DNA of 64,000 bases from Microbacterium karelineae (GCF_009745985.1 NZ_WFIX01000190.1:558001-622000), one strand, 5' to 3'. Shown: positions 9,911 to 19,240, counted from the first letter of the stretch. The notes: generated by a model not told the origin, from the sequence alone. Translations and numbers: made by a program.

Positions 9911-10758
9911 TGGAGACGCTCGAGACCCCCGCGCCGCGCCGCGACACCGCCAGCCGCCAGCAGCTCGATCCCCGCGCGCGCGAGCGCATGGAGCGCGCGT
10001 TCCGGATCCCCCGCGCCCGCTTCGTCGTCGGCGCGGTCGCGGCCGTCGCGATCATCGTGTGGTCGGCGAACGGGGCGCAGTTCGACTTCCTGAAGCTCGG
10101 CGCGGGCGCCGCGAACATGGGCGAGTTCATCGCCCGCATGTTCCCGCCCGACTTCTCGAAGATCGGGAAGATCCTGCTGCTCCTCCTGGAGACGCTGCAG
10201 ATGGCGATCGTCGGCACCGTCCTCGGATCCGTGCTGTCGCTCATCATGGCGTTCGGCGCGGCCAGCAACATCGCACCGTCCTGGCTGTACTACCCGTGCC
10301 GCTGGGCGATGAACATCATCCGCGCGCTGCCCGACCTCGTCATCGCCCTCATGTTCGTGTCCGCCGTGGGCCTCGGCCCCTTCGCGGGGATCCTCGCCAT
10401 GACGATCGGCTCGATCGGATCCATCGGCAAGGTGTTCGCCGAGGCGATGGAGGCGACAGATCGCGGGCCCATCACCGCGATGGAGGCGGTCGGCGCGTCG
10501 CGGCGGCAGGTGATCCAGTACGCGATCGTGCCGCAGGCGCTGCCGCTGCTCGTCAGCTATACGCTCTTGCTGTTCGAGGGCAATGTGCGGGGCGCGACGA
10601 TCCTCGGGCTCGTCGGCGCCGGCGGCATCGGGCTCGAGCTGACGACCGCCATGAATCGCTACGAATACGGACACCTGTTCGCCATGGTCATCTGCATCAT
10701 CGTTCTCGTGACGATCATCGACCAGGCGAGCGCCATCATCAGGAGGAAGATCACATGA
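9907..10758 (+). CDS. phnE: PhnE-like ABC importer permease
   Basis: 283 residues with six predicted hydrophobic segments. A first helix lies at about 35-55, and the last segment is 'LFAMVICIIVLVTIIDQASAII'. The importer coupling motif 'EAMEATDRGPITAMEAVGASRRQVIQYAIVPQALP' (cited in pieces: EAVGA, IVPQALP) is intact and should dock on PhnC. Two starts are possible: GTG overlapping the phnC stop by four bases, or the ATG three bases on. The stop overlaps the phosphatase start (ATGA). Confidence 0.9.
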   Translation: MMETLETPAPRRDTASRQQLDPRARERMERAFRIPRARFVVGAVAAVAIIVWSANGAQFDFLKLGAGAANMGEFIARMFPPDFSKIGKILLLLLETLQMAIVGTVLGSVLSLIMAFGAASNIAPSWLYYPCRWAMNIIRALPDLVIALMFVSAVGLGPFAGILAMTIGSIGSIGKVFAEAMEATDRGPITAMEAVGASRRQVIQYAIVPQALPLLVSYTLLLFEGNVRGATILGLVGAGGIGLELTTAMNRYEYGHLFAMVICIIVLVTIIDQASAIIRRKIT

Positions 10759-11531
10759 CCCTCGACGCCCTCGACGTGCCCCTCACCGCCCCCGCCAACC
10801 TCCGCGACCTCGGCGGGATCCCCGTCGCCGGCGGATCCGTGCGGCCCGGCTTCGCCATCCGCGCCGACGACCTCTCGACCGCCGACGCCGGCTCCGCGGC
10901 CGACCTCGTCGACGGGGGACTCGCTGCGATCGTCGACCTGCGCTCGCACCACGAGGTGCGGTTCACGGGCCGCGGCCCGTTCGCCTCGATGCCCGTGACC
11001 TACCATCACCTGCCGTTCCTCGCCTCACTCGCCGACGCCCGCGAGACGGGCGGATCGGACATGCTCGACCAGTCCACGTTCGAGGCGATGTACATCCGGA
11101 TGTACGAGTCGGCGGCGCCGCGGATCGTCGCGGCATTCGCCATCATGGCGACCGCGCCTGGCGCGACCGCTTTCCACTGCGCGGCGGGCCAGGACCGCAC
11201 GGGCGTGCTCGCCGCGTCGCTCCTCCTCACGCTCGGCGCCTCGCCCGACGCGATCGTCGACGACTACGTGCGCACGGGCCGGAACTCGCCGGCGATCATG
11301 CGGCGCCTCGCGCCCGTGATGGGGCCGATCATGGCCGAGCACGGCCTCGCGCTCGAGGATGCGGCGACGGCCGCGACGCGCGCCGAGTTCTCGCCGGCGC
11401 CCATGGAGGGGCTGCTCGCGCACCTCGAGCGCGCGTACGCGGATCCGCTCGCGCCCCTCCGCGAGGCCGGCCTGACGGACGGACTCGTCGCGGCGCTGCG
11501 CGAGCGCGCGGTCGACCCAGGGGCGGCATGA
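10755..11531 (+). CDS. Tyrosine-phosphatase-like protein in the phosphorus-importer operon
   Basis: 258 residues. It carries the cysteine-phosphatase loop HCAAGQDRTG, with nucleophile Cys142 and Arg148 spaced C-x5-R. The N-terminal motif 'NLRDLGGIPV...VRPGFAIRADDL' marks the bacterial LipA/Dsp4 branch (Y_phosphatase3). Substrates in that branch include phosphotyrosine, phosphoinositides and other small phosphomonoesters. Being fused by a four-base overlap to the PhnDCE-type importer suggests it removes phosphate from the imported compound rather than acting in protein signalling (inference). A general acid Asp is likely in the 'DLSTADAGS' region or nearby but cannot be fixed without a structure. 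Confidence 0.85.
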   Translation: MTLDALDVPLTAPANLRDLGGIPVAGGSVRPGFAIRADDLSTADAGSAADLVDGGLAAIVDLRSHHEVRFTGRGPFASMPVTYHHLPFLASLADARETGGSDMLDQSTFEAMYIRMYESAAPRIVAAFAIMATAPGATAFHCAAGQDRTGVLAASLLLTLGASPDAIVDDYVRTGRNSPAIMRRLAPVMGPIMAEHGLALEDAATAATRAEFSPAPMEGLLAHLERAYADPLAPLREAGLTDGLVAALRERAVDPGAA

Positions 11532-12151
11532 CGCTGGTGTCGATGCCCGCCGCACCGGAACGCGGTCCGGGGCGTCCGCGGAAGGAGGGCCACGACGAGC
11601 GGATCCTCGACGCCGCCATCGCGCTCATCGACGCCGGTGATCAGGTCACCGTGGGCGCCGTCGTCGCCGCCAGCGGGGTCTCTCGCGCGGCCCTCTATCG
11701 CCGGTGGCAGAGCGTGACCGACCTCGTCGCGGCCGCGCTCGACCGCGGCCGGGCGCCCATCGAGATCGACACGAGCGCGGGCGTCAAGGAGGGGATCCTC
11801 GCCCTGCTGTTCGGGGATCCCCGCACGGTCCGCGGCGCGACCTACAGCGAGCACCGCTTCCGCACGCGCATGGCCCTCGTCATGCAGAACCCCGATCTGC
11901 AGAGGGCGTACTGGTCATCGCACGTGCGCCGCCGCCGCGTGGCGATCCGTGCGGCGCTCGACGAGGCCGTTCGCCGCGGCGAGCTGCGCGACGACCTCGA
12001 CCTCGACGCGTGCATCGACCTCATCAACGGCGTCCTCTACTACCAGGCGGTCGTGCGCGGCGCACGGCTGGACGAGCCCGAGACGCGGGCCCGGTGCCGC
12101 GAGGCGTTCGAGATCGCGTGGCGGGGGATGGGCGGCGCCGCGCGCCCGTAG
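11528..12151 (+). CDS. TetR-family regulator of the importer operon
   Basis: 207 residues. The N-terminal helix-turn-helix is 'VGAVVAASGVSRAALYRRWQS' (about residues 45-65). The PGRPRKEGHDERILDAAI lead-in is typical of actinobacterial TetR proteins. The C-terminal ligand domain contains 'YWSSHVRRRRVAIRAALDEAV'. It overlaps the phosphatase stop by four bases, so it belongs to the phn-like operon and probably controls it. No clear palindrome is visible in the 156 bases before phnD. Confidence 0.88.
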   Translation: MTLVSMPAAPERGPGRPRKEGHDERILDAAIALIDAGDQVTVGAVVAASGVSRAALYRRWQSVTDLVAAALDRGRAPIEIDTSAGVKEGILALLFGDPRTVRGATYSEHRFRTRMALVMQNPDLQRAYWSSHVRRRRVAIRAALDEAVRRGELRDDLDLDACIDLINGVLYYQAVVRGARLDEPETRARCREAFEIAWRGMGGAARP

Positions 12152-12154
12152 CCT
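12149..12154 (+). promoter_or_regulatory. Putative -10 box of a leaderless gene
   Basis: TAGCCT ends six bases before the ATG at 12161. This is the spacing expected when transcription starts at the initiation codon, which is common in actinobacteria. No Shine-Dalgarno sequence is present upstream of that ATG. Confidence 0.4.
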
Positions 12155-12160
12155 GTGAGC

Positions 12161-13105
12161 ATGGAGTGGACGAGCGATGTCGCGGCCGGTGACTGGATCC
12201 GGGAGCGGGTGGATCCGGAGGGATGGTCGATCCACCATTTCATACCGCAGGGGATGCCGGCCTACGCGCGCATCTTCCATCCCGTCTATCGCGAGCGCGT
12301 CGTCGGGGCATCATGGCCGACGGACGACGAACCCGCGGCGTGGGAGCGACTGGCGGGCGCAGAGGTGGACACCGAGCGCGTGACCTGGCAGCAGACGGCC
12401 GATGCGTTCGGGACGACGATGCACGAGCTCGCGCAGTGGCGCGCCCTCATCGGCGCCGAACCGCGCGATCGGAGCCCGGCCTCGCCCGTCGATGGTGACG
12501 GCTGGCGCTACGACGGACCGGGCGGCGGCGGGGTCATCTCCGACGCGCTCGAGGTCGTCGCACCGCACCTCGTCGCCCACACCACGACACCGGACGAGGG
12601 GTACGCGGCCGTCTGGGAGGGCTGGGGTGGCATCGTCGGCGCCATGTCGACGGCGCCGTCATCGGGGAACCTCGCGCGGCAGTTCGGGGACGCGCGCCAC
12701 GACGCGATGTTGAAGTCGAGTGTCACGGACGTGTTCAACAACGTCTTCCGACGCCGGAAGACGTGGCGGCCGGGCGTTCTGTCCGACGAGATCTCCCGCG
12801 GCCCGCGCCTCGAGCTCCCGCATCGGGATCACGTGCTCTTCCGTGCCGCGCCCCGGGTGTGGGCGGATCCCTCGTGGGAGCAGAACGTTCCGTGGCGCGA
12901 CTCGGGGTCGACGTACCCGCCGAGCCTCATCTGGCCGGCGGACCGGTCCTGGGTCGTGACGGGGGACGTCGACGACGATACGTCCCTCGTCGCCGGCTCC
13001 GCCGAGCTCATCCGGGCGATCTGCGCGGATCCACGGATCGAGGCGCGCGAGATCCCGCCGGGCACGACCCTCCATGCCGATGTCGATCCGCTGAACTGGG
13101 TCTGA
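12161..13105 (+). CDS. Conserved hypothetical cytoplasmic protein
   Basis: 314 residues; the GTG six bases upstream is an alternative start. I do not recognise a catalytic family. It is acidic and Trp-rich, with 'FIPQGMPAYARIFHPVYRE', a central 'VWEGWGGI' and a C-terminal 'RSWVVTGDVDDDTSLVAGS...IPPGTTLHADVDPLNW'. No signal peptide or membrane helix is seen. Proteins with the same 'IPxGxxAYARIFHP...VWEG.G' pattern are widespread as hypotheticals in actinobacteria, as far as I recall. It is probably transcribed alone without a leader. Confidence 0.7.
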   Translation: MEWTSDVAAGDWIRERVDPEGWSIHHFIPQGMPAYARIFHPVYRERVVGASWPTDDEPAAWERLAGAEVDTERVTWQQTADAFGTTMHELAQWRALIGAEPRDRSPASPVDGDGWRYDGPGGGGVISDALEVVAPHLVAHTTTPDEGYAAVWEGWGGIVGAMSTAPSSGNLARQFGDARHDAMLKSSVTDVFNNVFRRRKTWRPGVLSDEISRGPRLELPHRDHVLFRAAPRVWADPSWEQNVPWRDSGSTYPPSLIWPADRSWVVTGDVDDDTSLVAGSAELIRAICADPRIEAREIPPGTTLHADVDPLNWV

Positions 13106-13425
13106 GGTGCGCCGGCGGAGCCTCGCCACCCCGAGATCAGGCCGATGCGCCGACAGAAGGCAGATCTCGCCCCCGCACACGATTCTCAGTGATCCTGCCT
13201 TGTCTCGGAACGGACGTCTGAGGCGAGGCCGTGGGCCCGGGTCAGGTGGGGCCGTCCGCGGCCCGCCGGGAACTCTCGTGGCAGGGGACTGGAACGCCGG
13301 GGGATCCGGATGCTCCGACGCGAGCGGACACGTCAGCAGGCGATGCGCGCCCCGTGCGACGATGACCCCTTCGCAGTGCGTGAGGCGATCGACGACGCCC
13401 TGCACCTTCACCTGGGCCTGTGTGA
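13106..13425. other. 320-base gap with one palindromic element; possible coding remnant
   Basis: The left part holds the family C element (13130-13209). The rest has no start-to-stop frame that I trust. The minus-strand reading QGVVDRLTHCEGVIVARG (around 13350-13415) has an OB-strand-like look and could be a decayed gene end, but the similarity is weak and the composition equals that of surrounding shadow frames. Confidence 0.3.
13130..13209. repeat. Family C palindrome-ended element, copy C1
   Basis: The outermost complementary bases span 78 bp (CCGAGATCAGGC on the left, complement of GCCTTGTCTCGG on the right, 10 of 12 paired); one more base on each side gives 80. It aligns without gaps to copy C2 (reverse strand, 57412-57491), best at the ends: CCCGAG...GATYCTG..TTGYCTCGGA. 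It lies 25 bases after a stop codon. Confidence 0.6.
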
Positions 13426-13773
13426 TCACCGCGCGAGATGATCGCGCAGGACGGCCGCGTGGCTCACGCGCGGGTCCCGAGCCCCGTAGACGAGCGTGAC
13501 GACGGGGTGCGCGTCGATCGCCGCGCGCAGCTCCGCGACGGCGGGGTTGTCGTCGAGCTCGGCGCGATAGCGGGCGGCGAACTCGTCGAGGCGGGCGGGG
13601 TCGTGATCCCACCACCGGCGCAGCTCGGGTGTCGGAGCGACGTCCTTCATCCAGGCGTCGAGCGCGGCGCGCAGTTTCGAGACGCCCCGTGGCCACATCC
13701 GGTCGACGAGCACACGGAAGCCGTCGTCCGGCTCCGCGGCGTCGTATGCGCGCGCGATCCGCACCTCGCCCAT
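13426..13773 (-). CDS. DUF488 family protein
   Basis: 115 residues from the ATG at 13773. Longer in-frame starts exist, but the family begins at '[11 protein letters not shown]'. The family motifs '[36 protein letters not shown]' (core: DRMWPRG, APTPELR) and '[11 protein letters not shown]' are intact. Function is unknown; a nucleic-acid or repair role has been guessed for the family. It diverges from prpD, with 151 bases between the start codons. Confidence 0.9.
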   Translation of the reverse strand: MGEVRIARAYDAAEPDDGFRVLVDRMWPRGVSKLRAALDAWMKDVAPTPELRRWWDHDPARLDEFAARYRAELDDNPAVAELRAAIDAHPVVTLVYGARDPRVSHAAVLRDHLAR

Positions 13774-13839
13774 GTCCGCGAGGATATCGCGGGCGCCAGC
13801 CCGGTCGCTCGCCAGGCCCTCCGCGCACCCCGCGCTCGG

Positions 13840-13845
13840 TAGTCT
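13840..13845 (+). promoter_or_regulatory. Putative -10 box (TAGTCT) of the prp operon
   Basis: TAGTCT fits TANNNT and lies 80 bases before the prpD ATG, inside the divergent region after the DUF488 start. No -35 or repressor site stands out. Confidence 0.35.
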
Positions 13846-13924
13846 GGCGGGTGGGCGCGTGGCGAACCCCGCGCCTGACAGCTCGCCTGGCGACACCCCG
13901 CACGACGACGTGGAAGGATCCTCG

Positions 13925-15451
13925 ATGACCGTCTCGCATCCCGTTCGCACCTATCGCAGCGACGAGGGCCTGCCCCGCGAGGAGCAGCTCGCCTGGAAGA
14001 TCGCGCAGGTCGCGGTGGATCCCGTCGCCGTCGATGACGAGGTCGCCGACATGGTGATCAACCGCGTGATCGACAACGCCGCCGTCGCGGCCGCGTCGCT
14101 CACACGGGATCCGGTGTCGGCGGCGCGGGCGCAGGCGCTCGACCACGGCGTCTCGCGCGGCGGCGAGGGCTCCACGGTGTTCGGATGTGTTCTCGGGACG
14201 AAGACGAGCCCCGAATGGGCGGCGTGGGCGAACGGCGTCGCTGTGCGCGAGCTCGACTATCACGACACGTTCCTCGCGGCGGAGTACTCGCATCCCGGCG
14301 ACAACATCCCGCCGATCCTCGCCGTCGCACAGCATGCCGGATCCGACGGTGCGGCGCTCGTGCGCGGGATCGCGACGGGGTACGAGATCCAGATGGACCT
14401 CGTGCGCGCGATCAGCCTGCACACGCACAAGATCGATCACGTCGCGCACCTCGGCCCGAGCGCCGCCGCGGGCATCGGCACCATGCTCGGGCTCGACACC
14501 GAGGTGATCTTCCAGGCCGTGTCGCAGGCGCTGCATACGACGACGGCGACGCGGCAGTCGCGCAAGGGCGAGATCTCGACCTGGAAGGCGCACGCGCCGG
14601 CGTTCGCGGGGAAGATGGCGATCGAGGCGGTCGACCGGGCGATGCGCGGGCAGACCTCGCCGTCGCCGATCTACGAGGGCGAGGACGGCGTGATCGCCTG
14701 GATGCTGGACGGCCCGGACGGCCGGTACGAGGTGCCGTTGCCGGCGCCGGGGGAGGCGAAGCGGGCGATCCTCGAGTCGTACACGAAGGAGCATTCTGCG
14801 GAGTATCAGGCGCAGGCGTGGATCGACCTCGCCCGCCGCCTCGGCGCTGAGCGGCCCGAACTGCGGGATCCCGCGAACGTCGCGTCGGTCGTGCTGCACA
14901 CCTCGCACCACACGCACGTCGTCATCGGATCCGGCGCGAACGATCCGCAGAAGTACGACCCAGCCGCGTCGCGCGAGACCCTCGATCACTCGATCCCCTA
15001 CATCTTCACGGTCGCGCTGCAGGACGGCGGGTGGCACCACGTCGACTCGTACGCGCCCGAGCGGGCGGCGCGCCCCGACACGGTCGCGCTGTGGCGGAAG
15101 GTGACGACGGCGCTCGACGAGGAGTGGACGCGCCGCTACCACTCGGAGGATCCCGACGAGAAGGCCTTCGGCGGCCGCGTCGAGATCACCCTGACGGACG
15201 GATCCACGGTCGTGGACGAGATCGCCGTCGCCGACGCGCACCCGCTCGGCGCTCGCCCGTTCTCGCGCGAGAACTACGTCGCGAAGTTCCGTCTGCTCGC
15301 CGAGCCGGTGCTGAGCGCCGACGAGATCGAGCGGTTCCTCGACCTCGCCGGGCGCCTGCCCGAGCTGACCGCGGCAGAGGTCGCGGAGCTGTCGATCGTC
15401 GCGAACCCGGGCGTGCTCGACGACGCCCCGAGCCCGCGGGGGCTGTTCTGA
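13925..15451 (+). CDS. prpD: 2-methylcitrate dehydratase (MmgE/PrpD family)
   Basis: 508 residues. GGAAGGA lies 7-13 bases before the ATG. It dehydrates 2-methylcitrate to 2-methyl-cis-aconitate in the methylcitrate cycle that clears propionyl-CoA. Family hallmarks are visible: '[14 protein letters not shown]', '[15 protein letters not shown]', '[14 protein letters not shown]', '[16 protein letters not shown]' and '[19 protein letters not shown]'. It is followed by prpB and prpC in the same direction, the complete set for converting propionyl-CoA plus oxaloacetate to pyruvate plus succinate. A family A element separates it from prpB. Confidence 0.95.
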   Translation: MTVSHPVRTYRSDEGLPREEQLAWKIAQVAVDPVAVDDEVADMVINRVIDNAAVAAASLTRDPVSAARAQALDHGVSRGGEGSTVFGCVLGTKTSPEWAAWANGVAVRELDYHDTFLAAEYSHPGDNIPPILAVAQHAGSDGAALVRGIATGYEIQMDLVRAISLHTHKIDHVAHLGPSAAAGIGTMLGLDTEVIFQAVSQALHTTTATRQSRKGEISTWKAHAPAFAGKMAIEAVDRAMRGQTSPSPIYEGEDGVIAWMLDGPDGRYEVPLPAPGEAKRAILESYTKEHSAEYQAQAWIDLARRLGAERPELRDPANVASVVLHTSHHTHVVIGSGANDPQKYDPAASRETLDHSIPYIFTVALQDGGWHHVDSYAPERAARPDTVALWRKVTTALDEEWTRRYHSEDPDEKAFGGRVEITLTDGSTVVDEIAVADAHPLGARPFSRENYVAKFRLLAEPVLSADEIERFLDLAGRLPELTAAEVAELSIVANPGVLDDAPSPRGLF

Positions 15452-15477
15452 TGGGCATCTCGCGCGTTGTGCCGCAA

Positions 15478-15557
15478 CACAATGCAGTCACTCCGGAGCT
15501 CGGAGCCCCGATGAACGGGTCTCCGAGCAGGCGGACCGGCGGATCGACTGCGTTGTG
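15478..15557. repeat. 80-bp palindrome-ended element, family A, copy A1
   Basis: Begins CACAATGCAGTC and ends GACTGCGTTGTG, exactly 80 bp. It starts 27 bases after the prpD stop and ends 33 bases before prpB. It contains an internal hairpin GCTCGGAG...CTCCGAGC. It is the most diverged family A copy: the inner arm reads ACTCC instead of GATTC. Confidence 0.8.
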
Positions 15558-15590
15558 TTGGGGGCGGTCGGCAGCGGGAGGGGCGAGCTG

Positions 15591-16490
15591 ATGCTATACG
15601 CGCAGACTCCGGCGCACGAGAAGCGGCGCCTGTTCCGCGAGCGGCTCGCATCGGGCGAGCTGCTGCGGTTCCCCGGCGCGTTCAACCCCCTGTCGGCGCG
15701 GCTGATCGAACGGAGGGGCTTCGACGGCGTCTACATCTCGGGCGCCGTGCTGTCGGCCGATCTCGGATTGCCTGACATCGGGCTGACGACGCTGACCGAG
15801 GTCGCGGCGCGCGCCGAGCAGATCGCGCGGATGACGGAGCTGCCGGCGATCGTCGACGCCGACACGGGCTTCGGCGAGCCGATGAACGTCGCCCGCACGG
15901 TCCAGACGCTCGAGAACGCGGGCCTCGCGGGGCTGCACATCGAGGATCAGGTGAACCCCAAGCGGTGCGGCCACCTCGACGGCAAGGAGGTCGTCGACGA
16001 GCCCACGGCGCTCGGCCGGATCCGCGCCGCCGTCGACGCACGCCGCGACGAGAACTTCCTCATCATGGCGCGCACCGACATCCGCGCCGTCGCAGGGCTC
16101 GACGCGGCGATCGACCGGATCCGGAAGCTCGCAGACGCGGGCGCCGATGCGATCTTCCCGGAGGCGATGCGGGATCTCGACGAGTTCCGCGCCGTGACCG
16201 AGGCGGTCGACGTGCCCGTGCTGGCGAATATGACCGAGTTCGGCAAGAGCGAGCTGTTCACGGTGGATCAGCTGCGCGAGGCGGGGATCCGGATGGTCAT
16301 CTGGCCCGTGTCTCTGCTGCGGATGGCGATGGGCGCCGCCGAGCGCGCGCTCGACACCCTCGAGGCGGAGGGGAACCTCGCCTCCCAGCTCGGGGCGATG
16401 CAGCACCGTGCCGACCTCTACGACCTCATCGACTATGAGGGCTACAGCCGCTTCGACGCGGGGATCTTCGACTTCACGATCGAGAAGTGA
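15591..16490 (+). CDS. prpB: 2-methylisocitrate lyase
   Basis: 299 residues from the ATG with a GGGAGGGG site upstream. A TTG frame reaching back into the family A element is rejected. It cleaves methylisocitrate to pyruvate and succinate. Signature 'KRCGHLDGKE' holds catalytic Cys126, and Mg-binding 'PAIVDADTGFG' and 'IEDQVNPKRCGH' are intact. The C-terminal 'FEFxxR'-like gating region is represented by 'MVIWPVSLLRMAM'. It is the second gene of the prp operon. Confidence 0.95.
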   Translation: MLYAQTPAHEKRRLFRERLASGELLRFPGAFNPLSARLIERRGFDGVYISGAVLSADLGLPDIGLTTLTEVAARAEQIARMTELPAIVDADTGFGEPMNVARTVQTLENAGLAGLHIEDQVNPKRCGHLDGKEVVDEPTALGRIRAAVDARRDENFLIMARTDIRAVAGLDAAIDRIRKLADAGADAIFPEAMRDLDEFRAVTEAVDVPVLANMTEFGKSELFTVDQLREAGIRMVIWPVSLLRMAMGAAERALDTLEAEGNLASQLGAMQHRADLYDLIDYEGYSRFDAGIFDFTIEK

Positions 16491-16516
16491 CCACCTCTGG
16501 GCAAGGGAGCACCAGC

Positions 16517-17644
16517 ATGACCGATGACATCAGGAAGGGCCTCGCGGGCGTCGTCGTCGACGAGACGGCGATCAGCAAGGTCAACCCCGACACGAACAGC
16601 CTCCTCTACCGCGGGTATCCTGTGCAGGAGCTCGCCGCGACGCAGCCGTTCGAGGCCATCGCGCACCTGCTCTGGCACGGCGAGCTGCCGACCGATGACG
16701 AGCTGGCGGCGTTCCGCGCCCACGAGCGGGCGCACCGCGCGCTCGCACCCGAGGTGCGGGCCGCGATCGACCTGCTCCCGACGTCCGCGCATCCGATGGA
16801 CGAGGTGCGCACGGCGCTCAGCGTGATCGGCGCGCGTGACGAGACGGGATCCGGATCCGTCCTCGACGCCGCCGGATCCGTCGAGGACAACCTCGCCCGC
16901 AGCGCGCTGCTGTTCGCGCAGCTGCCCGCGATCGTCGCGTACGGACAGCGCCGGCGCCGGGGGGATCAGCTCGTCGAGCCCCGCGACGACCTCGACTACG
17001 CGGCGAACTTCCTGTGGATGACGTTCGGCGAGGAGCAGGATCCCGTCGTCGTCGACGCGTTCAACCGATCGATGATCCTGTACGCGGAGCATTCGTTCAA
17101 CGCGTCGACGTTCACGGCGCGCGTCATCACGTCGACGATGAGCGACCTCTCGTCGGCGGTCGTGGGCGCGGTCGGCGCGCTGAAGGGCCCCCTGCACGGC
17201 GGCGCCAACGAGGCTGTCATGCACCTGTTCGACGAGATCGGATCCGCGGATCGCGTCGCCGCGTGGCTCGACGAGGCGCTCGCGCAGAAGCGCAAGATCA
17301 TGGGCTTCGGGCACCGCGTCTACAAGAGCGGCGACTCGCGCGTGCCGACGATGAAGGCCGCGCTCGATGCGCTCGTCGCGCATTACGACCGCCCCGACGT
17401 CGCTGCGCTCTACGACGCGCTCGAGAGCGAGTTCGTCGGCCGCAAGGGCATCTACCCGAACCTCGACTACCCGTCCGGCCCCGCCTACAGCCTCATGGGC
17501 TTCGACACGGTCACCTTCACGCCCCTGTTCGTCGCCGCGCGCGTGACGGGGTGGACGGCGCACATCATGGAGCAGCAGGCGTCGAACGCGCTGATCCGGC
17601 CGCTGTCGGCGTATGTGGGCCCCGACGAGCGGCACATCGCGTAG
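16517..17644 (+). CDS. prpC: 2-methylcitrate synthase / citrate synthase
   Basis: 375 residues. The ATG is preferred over an upstream GTG because AAGGGAG precedes it. It condenses propionyl-CoA with oxaloacetate. Citrate-synthase hallmarks: 'LLYRGYPVQELA', catalytic His in 'LHGGANEAVM', and 'GFGHRVYKSGDSR', with the active-site region continuing to 'YPNLDYPSGPAYSLMGF'. The short type I form and the prpDB neighbours favour methylcitrate synthase over the TCA enzyme. Terminated by the strong hairpin at 17656-17696. Confidence 0.93.
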   Translation: MTDDIRKGLAGVVVDETAISKVNPDTNSLLYRGYPVQELAATQPFEAIAHLLWHGELPTDDELAAFRAHERAHRALAPEVRAAIDLLPTSAHPMDEVRTALSVIGARDETGSGSVLDAAGSVEDNLARSALLFAQLPAIVAYGQRRRRGDQLVEPRDDLDYAANFLWMTFGEEQDPVVVDAFNRSMILYAEHSFNASTFTARVITSTMSDLSSAVVGAVGALKGPLHGGANEAVMHLFDEIGSADRVAAWLDEALAQKRKIMGFGHRVYKSGDSRVPTMKAALDALVAHYDRPDVAALYDALESEFVGRKGIYPNLDYPSGPAYSLMGFDTVTFTPLFVAARVTGWTAHIMEQQASNALIRPLSAYVGPDERHIA

Positions 17645-17655
17645 CGTCCCGGACG

Positions 17656-17696
17656 CGACTCGGCCCGGTCTCCCGCGGGGAGGCCGGGCCGAGTCG
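17656..17696. terminator. Bidirectional hairpin between prpC and the channel gene
   Basis: Perfect 13-bp stem CGACTCGGCCCGG / CCGGGCCGAGTCG, with a further inner CTCCC/GGGAG pairing. It lies between two convergent genes, 12 bases from each stop. No long T run. Confidence 0.8.
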
Positions 17697-17708
17697 TTCC
17701 GCACGTGG

Positions 17709-18974
17709 TCAGACCTGCGGGGGAGTCGGAGGCGCCTGCGGCGCCGAGGACTCCGCGGGCGGGGGCGGGACGTCCGCCTTCTTCGCCTGCAGCTTCTCGA
17801 GCGACTTCGCCGCCGCCTCGCGGCCGCCGAGGCCGTAGGCGAGAGCCGCGGCCAGCGCGCCGCCGACGACGACGGCGCCGAACGCGAGCGTGATGATCTC
17901 GTCGGCGATGCCCATGTAGCTCAGGCCCATCGCCGTGAACAGCGCGATCGTCGCCCACTTGAGCACGTTCGCGACGGTCGAGGATCCGACGAGCTTCGCA
18001 ATTAGGTTCGCGATGAGGAAGCCCGCGGCGACGATCGCGCCGCCGAAGACGACCTTGCCGCCGAGCTCGAGAACCTCGTTGAGGATGTTCGTCACCTCGG
18101 GGAAGCCGAGAGCGCGGGTCGCCATGATCGCGAAGAACACCATGATCGCGACCTGCACGATCCGCGTGATGACCTTCGAGGCGCTCGCACCCTGCGGGAG
18201 GATCTCGAGCTTCTCGACCGAGCGGTCGACGCCGAGGCCCGAGAGCGTCGACTCGAGCAGCCCGCCGAGGAACGACGAGATCAGGTAGCCGAGGCCGAGG
18301 ATCAGCGCGGCCGTGATGATGGCAGGCAGGGCCGCGAGGAACATGCCGAGCATCTGCTCGGCGGGCTCGGAGATGGCCGAGATGCCGAGGATCTGCAGGG
18401 CCGCGATCGCGACGACGACGAGGATCACGGCGAACACGAGGTTGCCGATGATGCTCGGGATCTTCGACGGGGCGGCGGGGGGCTCGGCGCTCGCATGCTT
18501 CGCCGAGGCGCGCTCGCCCGTCGCCTCGCCGACGACGGTGCTCGCGCCGGACCTGGCCTTCTCTGTGAGCTTCGAGAAGTTCACGGTGCCGAGGGCGGTC
18601 TCGATGAGCTGGCGGACGATCTTCGCGAGCACGAAGCCGATCACGAAGACGAACGCCGCTCCGATGAGGTTCGGCAGGAAGCCGAGGATCCCGTCGAGCA
18701 GGCTCTGGATCGGTGCGAGCACCTGTGTGAGGGCGAACAGCTGGAGGACGGCCATGAGGCCGAAGAGCCAGATGAGGAGCGACGCGATCGAGCCGATCGA
18801 GTCGCCGACGGCCTTGCCGTCATTGCCTTGGCGCTGGAGGAAGCCGACGCGTGCGACGAGCTTCTTGATCGCCCACCGGACGATGCTGGCGATGATCCAT
18901 GTCACCGCGATGATGACGACTGCGAGGACGACCTTGCCGAGGATGCCCACCCAGTCGATGTCTGCGAAATTCAC
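17709..18974 (-). CDS. TM-helix repeat membrane protein of the mechanosensitive channel superfamily
   Basis: 421 residues from the GTG at 18974, chosen for the AAGGAG site seven bases upstream. At least five hydrophobic segments are spaced about 50-60 residues apart (e.g. VVLAVVIIAVTWIIASIVRW, LLIWLFGLMAVLQLF, LIGAAFVFVIGFVLAKIV). The repeated 'FVIGFVLAKIVRQLIE...' unit is the TM_helix motif (PF05552) of CmpX-like channels. The C-terminal tail is soluble, rich in Pro and Ala. It probably buffers turgor in the cytoplasmic membrane. It converges on prpC. Confidence 0.85.
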   Translation of the reverse strand: MNFADIDWVGILGKVVLAVVIIAVTWIIASIVRWAIKKLVARVGFLQRQGNDGKAVGDSIGSIASLLIWLFGLMAVLQLFALTQVLAPIQSLLDGILGFLPNLIGAAFVFVIGFVLAKIVRQLIETALGTVNFSKLTEKARSGASTVVGEATGERASAKHASAEPPAAPSKIPSIIGNLVFAVILVVVAIAALQILGISAISEPAEQMLGMFLAALPAIITAALILGLGYLISSFLGGLLESTLSGLGVDRSVEKLEILPQGASASKVITRIVQVAIMVFFAIMATRALGFPEVTNILNEVLELGGKVVFGGAIVAAGFLIANLIAKLVGSSTVANVLKWATIALFTAMGLSYMGIADEIITLAFGAVVVGGALAAALAYGLGGREAAAKSLEKLQAKKADVPPPPAESSAPQAPPTPPQV

Positions 18975-19134
18975 GATCGACTCCTTACTCGGTTCGACGG
19001 TGCGTCGCGCTGCGACGCTCGTGCACGGCTGAACATAGCGAAATCGCGGTATCCGCCATAGGGGGGTCGCTCGCACTTCTGATCACCGGGGTGAGGCGCG
19101 GGCACCCGGGGTCGCGAGGGGGTCTCCGATCCGC

Positions 19135-19140
19135 TAGACT
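19135..19140 (+). promoter_or_regulatory. Putative -10 box of the rpsF operon
   Basis: TAGACT lies in the 280-base gap between the divergent channel gene and rpsF. It leaves a leader of about 110 bases, in which no riboswitch was recognised. No clear -35. Confidence 0.4.
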
Positions 19141-19240
19141 GTTCAGGTTGTCCGTCGTGCCTCCGATCTGGAGCGCATCGCGGGCGACGTGCAGCACACC
19201 CTCCTGGTGTCGGGAAATGCCCGGCACCCGTTCGAGTCCG

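Noticed and set aside
12659-15241. An 860-codon minus-strand open frame across DUF488 and prpD
   Set aside because: It covers two well-identified genes in other frames and shows no family motif.
15555-15590. An upstream TTG start for prpB inside the repeat element
   Set aside because: No ribosome site. The ATG at 15591 has one and matches the family N-terminus.
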